From the NCBI RefSeq assembly GCF_004006175.1, contig NZ_CP033219.1, forward strand, positions 2,666,001 to 2,730,000: 64,000 nucleotides of DNA, in the 5' to 3' direction. Within the stretch, counting starts at the first letter, position 1; every line of letters begins with the position of its first letter. Of the stretch, positions 45,947 through 54,992 are shown one piece after another. Both the position numbers and the translations under genes were made by a program. The stretch is from Parasedimentitalea marina. GTDB lineage: Bacteria; Pseudomonadota; Alphaproteobacteria; Rhodobacterales; Rhodobacteraceae. The notes under the pieces were generated by a model. That model ran no database searches and had not been told where the DNA came from. It saw nothing but the letters and a program-made list of their open reading frames with translations.

Positions 45947-46338
45947 GCAATGGCTTCAAGCCATATCTACCCGGCGTTCTGGCGCTGATCGCTGACGAAA
46001 TCAGCGTCGACCTTGCGGTACGCCTGGCCAAACAGCGCGGCGGCCGCGAGATCTATATCGCCAAGGACCCTGCCCCCGGTTGCTCTCTCTCAAAAATCGT
46101 CGGGCAAGCCAATGCGCAAAAGCTCTACAAACTGCTCGGCAGCGGCAAGATGTTGGTGCCCGCCGGAAACATCTGCGGTCAAACCGGACGCCGCCAGCGG
46201 ATCGCCATGCTGCTGGACCAGGGCTTGAGCCATTCGATCATTGCCGCAGAGGTCGACGTTCATATCCGGACTGTGGAACGCATGTCAGCAGAACTGCGCT
46301 GCGCTAAGGATCAGCGCCAGTCCGATCTATTCCTCTAA
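45943..46338 (+). CDS. Mor-type middle transcription activator, copy 2
   Basis: This 131-residue protein differs from copy 1 at only about ten positions. The GGREIYIAKDPAPG loop and the C-terminal helix-turn-helix are intact. It should activate the promoter in the following 394-bp gap. GTG start, coupled to gemA. Confidence 0.8.
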   Translation: MSNGFKPYLPGVLALIADEISVDLAVRLAKQRGGREIYIAKDPAPGCSLSKIVGQANAQKLYKLLGSGKMLVPAGNICGQTGRRQRIAMLLDQGLSHSIIAAEVDVHIRTVERMSAELRCAKDQRQSDLFL

Positions 46339-46732
46339 ATCCTGATCGATCTAACTGGTGATCGCGCCGGATGATCTCCGTCGTCTGCAGGCCTGTTGAG
46401 AAAATCCACCCTCCCGCACTCTGGTTTTCATTCCTAAGCAGGAAAAAGGCAGTATTTTGCCTATTCAATCCGTTTCACCCCAGCAAGCAGAGAACTGCAG
46501 GCCGGACCTGTTCTGAGGATCGCCGTTAAATACCACTTAAACGGGGCAGCATCGCGGTTGTGATAATTTCCGCCCCGGAGTAGCGTTCAGGCGGAAAGTG
46601 ACCTCAGCGGCCCGCATATCGAGCCCCTGAGATCTCGCCAAATCTCCGACAAAATTTGCCCACCGCGTTTTGGCTTTGGACCCGACACGTGACGGGGCGG
46701 TACGCACCGACGAGTGTCGGCATCAAGATCCT
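46339..46732 (+). promoter_or_regulatory. mor-to-C intergenic region, copy 2
   Basis: Nearly base-for-base identical to 15187-15580, with only a handful of substitutions. It keeps the doubled CTGCAGGCC elements near 46385 and 46495 and should contain the middle promoter. Confidence 0.45.
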
Positions 46733-47152
46733 ATGCCAGACACACACGCCCCCCCGAACCTACTAACCTGTGATGAAATGATTGATCTCGGGATGACCGT
46801 CCCTGAGATCCTCGAAGAGCTGGAAGACAGCCTTGGTCCGGACGCCGTCTGGAAGCTCACAGGCCTCTTTGGCGGCACTGAAACCAACATCCCACATCAG
46901 CACAGCCTGGCGCGCTCAATCCTAACCGAGCAGCTTGGTGATCAGATCAGCCATTGGCTGTTCAAGACCTATGGTCCGGGGCGGATCCAAATCCCGCTTG
47001 GGCCGCATTCCAGCCGAGCCCTTAAAATGGCCGCCTTCCGAGCCGCGCTTCTCACCCGCCAGCCCCACCGCAAAATTGCTCGTTCCCTGGGTTGCCACGT
47101 TCGTACAGTTGAGCGGGCCAAGCGCGAACTGGTAGCAGCTGGGTTTATCTAG
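46733..47152 (+). CDS. C-like late activator (Mor/C family), copy 2
   Basis: This 139-residue protein has LGDQISHWLFKTYGPGRIQIP and the helix-turn-helix TRQPHRKIARSLGCHVRTVERAKREL. It is intact, yet no late genes follow for it to activate. A GGGG-TTTG-CCCC mini-hairpin lies just after the stop in both copies, without a T run. Confidence 0.75.
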   Translation: MPDTHAPPNLLTCDEMIDLGMTVPEILEELEDSLGPDAVWKLTGLFGGTETNIPHQHSLARSILTEQLGDQISHWLFKTYGPGRIQIPLGPHSSRALKMAAFRAALLTRQPHRKIARSLGCHVRTVERAKRELVAAGFI

Positions 47153-47199
47153 AGCGGTTGGGGTTTGCCCCAGACACGACCTTTCGCTGGCGCTACATG

Positions 47200-47380
47200 T
47201 AACGAACGACCCAAAGCCGCCATCTATGCCAAACCCGTCTAACGGCTGCATCCAGCCCTTTTAAGACTTTGGTGCGCGGTGCAGCATCCGACACTAAGGG
47301 CGGACAGCGACCCCTCGCTGCGAGATCCGCTCCAACGACGGCTATGCTCAGTAAGTGTGCTTTGCAAAGTCACGAGTGTT
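47200..47380 (+). repeat. dispersed intergenic repeat at the Mu right boundary, copy 2
   Basis: AAAGCCGCCATCTATGCCAA and CCGTCTAACGGC are shared with 16060-16100. The sequence then follows a different branch of the family (GTGCGCGGTGCAGCATCC, CGGCTATGCTCAGTAAG, GCTTTGCAAAGTCACG). The switch point is near 47262. Confidence 0.75.
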
Positions 47381-47421
47381 ACTAAATTCCATCGTTGATT
47401 GTCCCCATGGAAATAACAAAT

Positions 47422-48477
47422 TTAGTGCGTCCTGCGTCGCAGAAGCCAGACGAAAAAAACGCCGCCAATCAGGCCAGTGACAATCCCGATGGGCAAGTCA
47501 TCAGGTGCCATTATCGTACGTGCGATGATGTCCGACCAAAGTAAGTATATTGCGCCAAAAAGACCGGCTATTGGCAAGACATGCGCGTAATCTCCTCCGA
47601 CCATCAGCCGAACAATATGAGGGATCATTAGACCAACAAAGCCAATGATCCCAGAAAATGCGACCATTACGCCGGTTATCAACGCGCCGGTCATAAAGAT
47701 CATCAACCGAAAGCGGCTAACAGAAATGCCAAGGGTTGATGCTGTTTCATCACCGATGGTCATCGCATTCAAATTAGCTGAATTCAGCCAAAGATATGTG
47801 CCACAAAAGCACAAAACCACCAACGGATAAACAAGCTGTCCCCATTGCGCGAGCCCTAGTCCCCCAAGCATCCAGAATACGACCGTATGGGTAGCGCGCG
47901 GATCACCTAGGAAAATCAGAATGTTTGCCAGTGACATAATGATAAACGACACTGCAACCCCGGCAAGAATAAGCCTGTCTGCACTGGTGGCAGAGGCAAA
48001 TTGTGACACGGCAAGAACCAATACCGTCGCCCCCAACGCCCCAAGGAACGCCAGCAAAGGCACAGTCAAAAGGCCTAGGAACATACCCGTGTGCAAAAGC
48101 GCAAGGATCGCCCCAAACGCTCCGCCTGCTGAGATTCCAAGCAAATGAGGGTCCGCCAAAGGGTTCCGTGTGACGGCTTGCAAGCTTGCCCCAACCATTG
48201 CTAGGCCAGCGCCAACAAGACATGCCAATAATGCACGGGGAAACCGTATATCCCAGACAATTGCTTCGCGCCCGGCGGACCAATCTTGGGTAATGAATCC
48301 GGGGAGAATTTTGTTCAAAAGGATTCCCCAGACTGTTGATAGCGGAATTGAAATTGCGCCAACGCTGACAGCAATCGAAATGGAGAGGACAAGAACAATC
48401 AGCCCGCCACCCATAACGGAGCCAAAGCCTACCCAACTTGTTTTCTTTAACTTTCTTGCCCTCTCAACAGTCATCAT
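47422..48477 (-). CDS. corrinoid-type ABC permease (BtuC/FecCD family)
   Basis: This 351-residue inner-membrane permease has about ten spans and typical FecCD motifs: RFPRALLACLVGAGLAMVGA, NPLADPHLLGISAGGAFGA, and SGIIGFVGLMIPHIVRLMVG. The family moves ferric siderophores, heme or vitamin B12. The cobalamin riboswitch at the head of this operon indicates corrinoid uptake. Its start overlaps the binding-protein stop by 4 bp. Confidence 0.88.
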   Translation of the reverse strand: MMTVERARKLKKTSWVGFGSVMGGGLIVLVLSISIAVSVGAISIPLSTVWGILLNKILPGFITQDWSAGREAIVWDIRFPRALLACLVGAGLAMVGASLQAVTRNPLADPHLLGISAGGAFGAILALLHTGMFLGLLTVPLLAFLGALGATVLVLAVSQFASATSADRLILAGVAVSFIIMSLANILIFLGDPRATHTVVFWMLGGLGLAQWGQLVYPLVVLCFCGTYLWLNSANLNAMTIGDETASTLGISVSRFRLMIFMTGALITGVMVAFSGIIGFVGLMIPHIVRLMVGGDYAHVLPIAGLFGAIYLLWSDIIARTIMAPDDLPIGIVTGLIGGVFFVWLLRRRTH

Positions 48478-49421
48478 TCAGTCCGGAATGCAGCTGAAAG
48501 TGTCTTTACAGCAGCAATGTTTCGCGGACCTGGGGTTGCCTCAACATATTCCAAAGTTACAAAACGGTCGTTTTTGACGGCATCAATGTTTGCGAAGGCT
48601 GGGTTCGACATCATGAACGCGCGTTTCTCTTCAGCCGTTACTTCGCCGTAGTTTACGATGACAATGACTTCAGGGTTACGTTCGACCACTGCTTCCCACC
48701 CAATGGTCGACCAGCTTTTTTCCAAATCATTCATAACGTTGATGCCGCCAGCAGCCTCAATTAAGGCATTTGGCATTGCATATCGCCCTGCCGTAAAAGG
48801 CACATCTTCACCACTGTCATAAACAAACACACGGGGTGCTTGCGGTAATGGCATAAGGCCAGCAGAAAATTGGGCAAGGTCCTCTCGGTATCCAAAAACA
48901 AGGGCTTCGGCAGTATCACTTACGTTAAATATCTTCCCCAAATTCAAGATGTCATTATACATGTCATTCATGCTGACGGCATCTTTCTCACCGATGTGAA
49001 TGCAGCTTTCCGTCAGCTCATAGACATTAATCCCAAAGGGCGCGAGGGTCTCTGGCGTGACTTCGCCACCGACCTTCATGCCGTAATTCCAACCGGCAAA
49101 ATAGAAGTCGGCATCGGCACCAATCAACACTTCTTTATTGGGATACTTGGATGACAGTTCAGGTAGCTCTTGAACGCCTTCGGTCATGGTTGCATCCAGG
49201 GTCTTCCAGCCCGAGATTCCTGTATAGCCAACCATCCGATCCGCAAGGCCCAGTACTAACATCATCTCGGTCAGATTCACGTCATTCGAGATTGCAGCCT
49301 GTGGAGGTTTGTCAAAAGTAACCGCACGATTACAGCTTTGCACTGTGATTTCTGCAAGCCCACTGTTGGCAAGAAGTGTTGTCATCATCGCGGACGCGAG
49401 TGCTGTATACATAAGTTTCAT
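48474..49421 (-). CDS. corrinoid-type ABC binding protein (BtuF/FecB fold)
   Basis: This 315-residue periplasmic receptor has a signal peptide (LASAMMTTLLANSGLA). The two-lobe cluster-A3 fold is shown by CNRAVTFDKPPQAAI, NLTEMMLVLGLADRMVGYTG, EVIVIVNYG and a long bridging helix region. Many homologues are called iron receptors; the riboswitch argues for a B12-type ligand. It is coupled on both sides by 4-bp overlaps. Confidence 0.85.
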   Translation of the reverse strand: MKLMYTALASAMMTTLLANSGLAEITVQSCNRAVTFDKPPQAAISNDVNLTEMMLVLGLADRMVGYTGISGWKTLDATMTEGVQELPELSSKYPNKEVLIGADADFYFAGWNYGMKVGGEVTPETLAPFGINVYELTESCIHIGEKDAVSMNDMYNDILNLGKIFNVSDTAEALVFGYREDLAQFSAGLMPLPQAPRVFVYDSGEDVPFTAGRYAMPNALIEAAGGINVMNDLEKSWSTIGWEAVVERNPEVIVIVNYGEVTAEEKRAFMMSNPAFANIDAVKNDRFVTLEYVEATPGPRNIAAVKTLSAAFRTE

Positions 49422-50215
49422 ATGGTGTTCCTTTGGTCAGGTAGGTGGAAAGAAAGATGTTGTGTATTGCTTGGGCGCAGGTATTCACGACGGGCCTTAA
49501 TACGAAAAGCTTCGGAAACCTGCGCCTCTGTCAGCACCGTGTCAGGACGACCGAACCCGATTGTGTGACCATTCTCCAAAAGCAAAATTTGGTCACAGAT
49601 CTGCGATGCCATATTCAGGTCGTGTAGCGAGACAATAATAGTCAGGTCGAGTTCCCGGATCAGTGCCAGAACCTCTAACTGGTGGCGGATATCAAGGTGG
49701 TTTATTGGTTCGTCCAACACCAATACTTGCGGCTGTTGTGCCAATGCTCGCGCCACCATTACCCGTTGGCGCTCTCCGCCTGATAAAGTCAACAAATCGC
49801 GGAAAGAAAGGCTCTGCAGGCCAAGCCGTGAAAGCACCTCATCCACGATGTCTGCGTCTCGCGCGCCGGGCGTCGAATATCCCAATCGATGCGGAGTGCG
49901 GCCCAATGCCACGACCTCCCGCACTGTTAAACCAAAGGACGTTGGTTGTTCCTGCAACACGGCGGCAACTTTGCGAGCCGCGGAACGCGGTGGCATGCCC
50001 CATATATCTTGCCCATCAATAAGGATGTGTCCTGATGAGGGGGAGTAGTAGCGATAAATCATCCGCAACAGGGTAGATTTCCCCGCGCCATTGGGCCCAA
50101 CCACCCCCAAGACCTGACCAGCGTTCACCTCGAAGCTGGTGGGTTGCAGCAGGAGCGGTTGATTTTTACGTGGGGCCCAACTGAGGTTTTCAGCGATAAG
50201 ACTAGCGGCATTCAT
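49418..50215 (-). CDS. corrinoid-type ABC ATPase (BtuD/FecE family)
   Basis: This 265-residue ATPase has Walker A GPNGAGKSTLL, signature LSGGERQRVMVARA, Walker B VLVLDEPINHLD and switch His in VSLHDLNMA. ATG 50215 overlaps the DUF1636 stop; the frame extends upstream to 50278 inside that gene. Co-transcribed with the receptor and permease. Confidence 0.9.
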   Translation of the reverse strand: MNAASLIAENLSWAPRKNQPLLLQPTSFEVNAGQVLGVVGPNGAGKSTLLRMIYRYYSPSSGHILIDGQDIWGMPPRSAARKVAAVLQEQPTSFGLTVREVVALGRTPHRLGYSTPGARDADIVDEVLSRLGLQSLSFRDLLTLSGGERQRVMVARALAQQPQVLVLDEPINHLDIRHQLEVLALIRELDLTIIVSLHDLNMASQICDQILLLENGHTIGFGRPDTVLTEAQVSEAFRIKARREYLRPSNTQHLSFHLPDQRNTI

Positions 50216-50616
50216 GATAGGCGCACCTCGCTGTCTTCCAGCGCTATGATGGCCGCTGGCAGACGGGCGAGTGTGCATTTGCGCGGGTTTTCCGGGCGAT
50301 CAACTGATGAACACCAGGCCTCTCTCTCCACCGCATACTGACGGGCAAAGACGACCAAGTCATCGATGTCATCGCCAGGGTCAATGTCGCCAAACAGATG
50401 CGTCGCGTTACGCGTCCCATGATAGGCAACTGTACAGGGCCGATCACATCCCACCATATAGGCAACGCCTGATACAACGAACTCTTCAGAGATTGCATCT
50501 CCCCCAGCAAAAATGGCCGCGCGCAGCTGCGCAATCAATTCATAGCCGGGCCTGCATAGGGTGCCCTTATGCTTGCATGACGTGCATATTGTAATTCTGT
50601 GTGTTGGTGATCCCAT
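50212..50616 (-). CDS. DUF1636 family cysteine-rich protein
   Basis: This 134-residue protein has cysteines in ICTSCKHKGTLCRPG, VGCDRPCTVAYHG and PRKCTLARLP, consistent with a metal site or ferredoxin-like fold. DUF1636 genes commonly lie near B12 and CobW-type genes in alphaproteobacteria. As the first gene after the riboswitch it should be made when cobalamin is scarce. A role in corrinoid handling or metal supply is inferred. GGAGGG precedes ATG. Confidence 0.8.
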   Translation of the reverse strand: MGSPTHRITICTSCKHKGTLCRPGYELIAQLRAAIFAGGDAISEEFVVSGVAYMVGCDRPCTVAYHGTRNATHLFGDIDPGDDIDDLVVFARQYAVEREAWCSSVDRPENPRKCTLARLPAAIIALEDSEVRLS

Positions 50617-50729
50617 GTCGCCCTCCGCGAAAACGCGGGGTACAAAGCAGACATGTATTTCCGAACGGAATAATCCGTAAAGCCATCATGGCCTCCTGTC
50701 CGGACACCCCGCCCGGGTTGAAGTTGCAT

Positions 50730-50920
50730 CGATGATGGCAGGTCTCCTGACTTGTGGGTTTTCGCTTGCCCGAACCTTCCCAAACGCTTGCGCGTTCAGT
50801 GGTGTTCACCGGGTTTGCTCGCCACTTACAGTTGCGGGGGCAGTTACGGATTCGGCGCCTGTTGGCTATTCCTCACCGTATTCCCATTTCATTCTGGAAT
50901 CACATTCGGCTTCCAGAAAC
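50730..50920 (-). promoter_or_regulatory. cobalamin (B12) riboswitch
   Basis: Read on the minus strand, the RNA contains GGGAATACGGTGAGGAAT, then CGAATCCGTAACTGCCCC and CGCAACTGTAAGTGGCGAGC, the conserved core of the cobalamin riboswitch. It ends with the B12 box AGTCAGGAGACCTGCC (forward 50737-50752). A peripheral hairpin (ACGCGCAAGCGTTTGGGAAGG) lies between. It stands about 115 bp upstream of the DUF1636 start and should switch off this operon when the vitamin is abundant. Confidence 0.92.
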
Positions 50921-50999
50921 CATCAATGCGGTATGTCCGGCAAAAAGTTCAAAACGTCAAGAGCTCTGCTCGTCTCTTTGAGCTGAAAGTGTGAATATG

Positions 51000-51240
51000 C
51001 TGCGCCAAGGTCCAACGGCAGGTAAGGGCCGTTCATGCACTCTCGTGACGCATGAGGCTTCGACTTTGCAAAGCCCGCTATCTGCGCATTGCTGCCATTG
51101 GTGGTGATCGCGTCTAATGGCTGGTTCCAGCCCTTCTACGACGTTGGTTCCGGGTGCAGCATGACGCGGCATATGGGGCACAAAGGGCGGAATGCCGCCG
51201 TTCGCTGCGCCGCGCATGAACTGGCAAACTGCGGACTTTG
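51000..51240 (+). repeat. dispersed intergenic repeat, nearly full-length
   Basis: The blocks occur in order: GGCAGGTAAGGGCCGTTCATG, GACTTTGCAAAGCCCGCTA, TGCGCATTGCTGCCATTGG, CGTCTAATGGCTGGTTCCAG, CCCTTCTACGACGTTGG, GCAGCATGACGCGGCATATG, AAAGGGCGGAATGCCGCC, GTTCGCTGCGCCGCGC. It is a good reference copy. The rest of 51241-51836 shows no gene. Confidence 0.8.
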
Positions 51241-51836
51241 CCGACCTCCGGTTCTTGTACTTCGCTTGCGCAGCAATTACTCGCGCGTGCAACAAATATA
51301 CCGCTGCGGCGCGGCGCTTGTCGCCGAAGCCGCCATTCAGCAGGGTCATGAGACGCAGAACTCAGACTGTGGTTTCGCCGCAAGCCGCGGGAACCATCGG
51401 GACGTGGGCTTTATCAACCTTTGGTTCTCAGTCTTCGCCGGCACAGCATCGCTTTCCACCTATTGAGGACAAAATGTAGCAAATCAACTAACCTGCTCCT
51501 CACTGAATCCATGCTTGCGGCACGCCTCAGCGGTCGGCACCCAGACTTCCCCGCTCTTTGATCACCCTGTGATTTGGGTTTCCGTGAAACGGCACTTTCA
51601 CATTCGTTTCCTCTTAAGAAAGGTTGAGCAAACTTAACATCAGAACGATTCATGTTACGGGGGACAGATCACTTGACTCCACAGCTTCGAACGGAATTTC
51701 CCTGTCACGCTGGTCTTGGCCACAGTGCAGGTTCGTGACATAGCTCAACATTCAAACCGGGCGGAAACTATGGTTGCGATCAGCGAACTATTTTCAGACC
51801 TAAATCCGATGAATGTCCATTTCGAAAGGAATCGCA

Positions 51837-52808
51837 ATGTTCTTCAAAAACCCTCTCGAGAAGTATGCATCTTCTCTTTCCAGTAACTTCTTGAGGGCGA
51901 TCAACGGTCCATACTTCTGCAAGAGCCTGCGAGAGATTTCAAAAGCCCGTTATGAAGATATCGCAACACAACCCGAAAACGAAGTCTACCTCGTTGGAAA
52001 ACGAAGCGACCGCGAAGACGAAATGCTGAATGCGACCCTGACGGAGGACCAGCTTTTCTACCGCCAGAATGGCTATGTGATCAAACGGAATTTCATTCCC
52101 CATGATCTGATTGCGGAGTATCTGGAACTTCGCAAGAAGCTTAATCTGGGTGATGCGGGCTTTGGCACTCCGGTCAGTTATGTAGAACACCCCGAGATCC
52201 GGAGGATCGCCTTGTTCCCTGAACTGGTGAAACTGTTCCGCGATCTGCATGGCATGGATATGGGTTTACTGGTGACACACACCCGCCATCGATCGACGGA
52301 ACGGGGATGGCATCCGGACGGCTATCTTGACGCCGCGGAGGCGCTGCCCCGGGCCGGAGTCTGGTTTGCTCTTGATGACATTGACCCGCGCTCCGGACCT
52401 TTTGAGTACATCGCAGGGAGCCACCGATGGAAAATGGTCAACAATCAGATGCTCAACACTTTCCTCAAACCCGAATACAGATGGCCGCAGGCGCATTTCG
52501 GAGCGCAGAAAGGTGAATTGACTTGGGGTGGCATAGTTGAGGCTATCATCGACCCAATTGTCATGAAGAAAATCGAGCAGGAAAACCTGAAGGTCGAATC
52601 CTTTTGCCCGACCAAGGGTGATGTCTTAATCTGGCATGGAAGGCTGATCCATCGCGGCGCCGTGCCAGAGGTGCGTGGACTTTCCCGACCATCCATTATA
52701 GGGCAATACGTTCCACTGCACGAAAAGGGTCGCGGCATGTTCATGCGGAATCCGGAAGGCGGATTCTTTCTTGTCCGACCTTCTCTTCATGACGCTGTAA
52801 AGTTCTGA
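51837..52808 (+). CDS. phytanoyl-CoA dioxygenase (PhyH) family protein
   Basis: This 323-residue protein belongs to the Fe(II)/2-oxoglutarate-dependent oxygenases. The iron triad is visible: His159 and Asp161 (GWHPDGYL), and His272 (LIHRGAVP). RGLSRPSI follows, where Arg would bind 2-oxoglutarate. ATG 51837 has AAAGGA 7 bases upstream. It is convergent with the sulfotransferase gene, the stops 28 bp apart, at the edge of a glycan cluster, so hydroxylation of a lipid or sugar precursor is possible. The substrate is unknown. Confidence 0.85.
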   Translation: MFFKNPLEKYASSLSSNFLRAINGPYFCKSLREISKARYEDIATQPENEVYLVGKRSDREDEMLNATLTEDQLFYRQNGYVIKRNFIPHDLIAEYLELRKKLNLGDAGFGTPVSYVEHPEIRRIALFPELVKLFRDLHGMDMGLLVTHTRHRSTERGWHPDGYLDAAEALPRAGVWFALDDIDPRSGPFEYIAGSHRWKMVNNQMLNTFLKPEYRWPQAHFGAQKGELTWGGIVEAIIDPIVMKKIEQENLKVESFCPTKGDVLIWHGRLIHRGAVPEVRGLSRPSIIGQYVPLHEKGRGMFMRNPEGGFFLVRPSLHDAVKF

Positions 52809-52836
52809 GATCTGCCCTCAAACGCGTACTTCATTT

Positions 52837-53703
52837 TCAGCGCCGCCAATTTGTCGGAAGCTCATAGCCGAGTTCTTCGACCTCACTGGCGATCCGTTCG
52901 ATGTCAGTGTCAAACAGTTCAGGAAAGAAATCCGGCATTGGTCGCTCGGCGGAAACGTTCACTTTTTTGACAATTTTTTCTGAGGGATATTCGTGCGCAC
53001 GAATCCCCAGGAAATCCTCTAGGGATGCAAGCGCTTCGTCAGGGCGAGAAAAGAGATCTTCGTAGAATTGAACATACAACATCTGCCGTGAAAGTCCGGC
53101 AGTCATCTTTCGAAGCGCGTCGCCATATTCACAATTGTCCCAGATGAAAGGCCGCTTTGCGAACGCATAGAACTCCTCGGGGCTCCAGCTATCAAGCTGA
53201 TCTGCCTGCCCGGTCACCTGTAGGTGGAATTTCAGGTGGCTCCATAGCCGGTCAAGCGGGTTGCGCATTGTATAGAGCACTCTCAGCTTGCCACATTTGC
53301 CTGCGATTTCATGCCATGCATGGGCCGGTAGCAGCGCGTGAAAATTGGAAAAATCGCAACTATACTGACCGGGCCGCTTTGCGCGGAACAGATTGGCGTA
53401 CCATTTGTCGTCAACCGGATCGTCAAAATAGGCGTCGAGGAACTGCAGGTTCCGTTTTACGACCCGTATATTCGACCGGGCAGGGTCAATGCGGCCAAGA
53501 ACACGAGCATTTGCGTTCGCCATCCTGCGTTCATCGCTCAGAATTGCCTCGTGACCGTAACTGAAGTGAAAGTAGTGGAGTTCTTTTTCCGGTGTGAAAT
53601 ACAGTTCTGGATGCGCCTGCATGACGGAATACAGCCATGTCGTCCCGCACTTCGAAGCCCCGACGCTGAGGAAGAGGGCGTCAAACGGTCTGTCTTCGGT
53701 CAT
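52837..53703 (-). CDS. sulfotransferase
   Basis: This 288-residue protein should transfer sulfate from PAPS. The 5'-phosphosulfate loop is SVGASKCGTTWLYSVM, and the 3'-phosphate site is VLYTMRNPLDRLWSHLKFH. The C-terminal part has the usual DFLGI segment. ATG 53703 overlaps the flavoprotein stop by 4 bp; the frame extends to 53796 within that gene. Being in a glycosyltransferase operon, it probably sulfates a surface glycan or glycolipid. Confidence 0.9.
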   Translation of the reverse strand: MTEDRPFDALFLSVGASKCGTTWLYSVMQAHPELYFTPEKELHYFHFSYGHEAILSDERRMANANARVLGRIDPARSNIRVVKRNLQFLDAYFDDPVDDKWYANLFRAKRPGQYSCDFSNFHALLPAHAWHEIAGKCGKLRVLYTMRNPLDRLWSHLKFHLQVTGQADQLDSWSPEEFYAFAKRPFIWDNCEYGDALRKMTAGLSRQMLYVQFYEDLFSRPDEALASLEDFLGIRAHEYPSEKIVKKVNVSAERPMPDFFPELFDTDIERIASEVEELGYELPTNWRR

Positions 53704-54992
53704 CCGGTCGTTTCCTTGTCGTGTTCGCCCTGCACTTGCTGCCGAACGGCGCTTATCCCACTTCTTAACGCCCGCCCCATCAGCATGTCTTCCCATCTTC
53801 CAAACTTGCCCACAAGGTGAACATCGGATGCCGCCAGAGCATTATGAGCCCGCGCAACAAAATTCGGAGTGTCGGCATTCATAATGATCGCCGAATGCTC
53901 GACGGAAGCGGTATCGGTAAAAGCAAGCTGTGCATCGGGAGTTATCATTCCCAGTTCGATCAATTGCCTTATTGCGTCTTTCGGATCCGTGGCCAGAGAT
54001 TTTTGCGCGCCGGGTACGCGGCCTGCCTCTAGCATCAGCAGGGCCTCACCTGGAGGACAGCAATGGTCAGAGTAGGCGGACAGAACCGTAAGGCGGTGAA
54101 AACCAATGTTGTTTGAGGCGATCCGTGCAAAGTCATAGTCGCGCGTCCAATTTTCCCGCAGAGCAAGATAGATAATGTCAGAGCTGGCATAGGGCAATGC
54201 TTCCTCAATCTCGCGAGAACTGAACGGGCACTCCTCCAGTAGTCTTAACAACTCAGGCAGGGGCAACGATGAATAAAGGGATGCAAATTCCACGCTTGAC
54301 CCGTCCGACAACCATGCCCTTTTTTCCTTGAGAGACAGACGAACCAACTTGCAATCGTATAGCAGTCGCCGTTGATCGAGCACTTTCAGCAAATGTGTGG
54401 AGAGCGCGCCCACACCCACATTCTCGGGATAAAGGTAGGATGATTCACCGACGTTCGCCTTGCATGCTGGCAGAACCCGGCGGTTCCACTTTGGTGGCAG
54501 GGTCTCGAGATCGACGCAAAGTCGCTTGCGATCATACGGAATTAGAAAGCGTGCTGCGATGTCAAAACCAAAAGTGTCGATGAGGTAGCTTAGGTAGTTT
54601 GGAACACTTTGATCAGAGTGACCGGTCGCCACTATATCCGGCAGCGATCCGGCATTGTCACCCAGCGGAAGATGGACGGGAACCGGATGACCGTCGACAT
54701 CGCAGAAGAAGACGCTGTTCGAGCGATGATGCCGAACCCGGATATCCTCTCCCAATGCCATCCAACGCAGCAGATCGGCGTCGAAATCCAGCATTATATG
54801 TGGTCCGTAGTCGAGCCGGTATTCATTGACCGTTCTGCTTTGCGCCCAGCCCCCCGGCTCTTGTTTTGCTTCGATGGCCAGCCAGTCTTCCCCGGCTTCA
54901 TCCAAGGACCGCGCGGCGCCGATGCCACTCATGCCCAATCCGACCACAAGGTGTATTTTGCCTTCGCTGGTTTTAACGCTTCTATTGGTCAT
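53700..54992 (-). CDS. FAD-dependent oxidoreductase, UDP-galactopyranose mutase-like
   Basis: This 430-residue flavoprotein has the N-terminal dinucleotide-binding motif LVVGLGMSGIGAARSLDEAG, then EAKQEPGGWAQSRTVNEYRLDYGPHIM, as in protoporphyrinogen-oxidase and UDP-galactopyranose-mutase-like proteins. LIPYDRKRLCVDLETLPPKW is also a family-type segment. In this setting it may make or modify an activated sugar. It overlaps the glycosyltransferase gene by 11 bp (ATG 54992) and the sulfotransferase gene by 4 bp. Confidence 0.8.
   Translation of the reverse strand: MTNRSVKTSEGKIHLVVGLGMSGIGAARSLDEAGEDWLAIEAKQEPGGWAQSRTVNEYRLDYGPHIMLDFDADLLRWMALGEDIRVRHHRSNSVFFCDVDGHPVPVHLPLGDNAGSLPDIVATGHSDQSVPNYLSYLIDTFGFDIAARFLIPYDRKRLCVDLETLPPKWNRRVLPACKANVGESSYLYPENVGVGALSTHLLKVLDQRRLLYDCKLVRLSLKEKRAWLSDGSSVEFASLYSSLPLPELLRLLEECPFSSREIEEALPYASSDIIYLALRENWTRDYDFARIASNNIGFHRLTVLSAYSDHCCPPGEALLMLEAGRVPGAQKSLATDPKDAIRQLIELGMITPDAQLAFTDTASVEHSAIIMNADTPNFVARAHNALAASDVHLVGKFGRWEDMLMGRALRSGISAVRQQVQGEHDKETTG

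Larger units (their letters stand above)
37030..47210 (+). mobile_element. Mu-like transposable element copy 2, early region only
   Basis: The early module of a transposable phage is nearly complete. It runs from a leftward repressor through a rightward operon of Ner-like, ParB-like, MuA, MuB, several unknowns, DUF3164, GemA, Mor and C. After C it ends within about 60 bases. No lysis, portal, capsid, protease or tail gene follows. Exact ends are not defined: I see no certain TG...CA termini. The left end is placed after the repeat near 37010 and the right end near 47210, where homology with copy 1 passes into dispersed repeat. Confidence 0.85.

Noticed and set aside
47153..47180. Terminator after the C-like gene
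   Set aside because: GGGGTTTGCCCC can pair, but there is no T run and the stem is only four bases.
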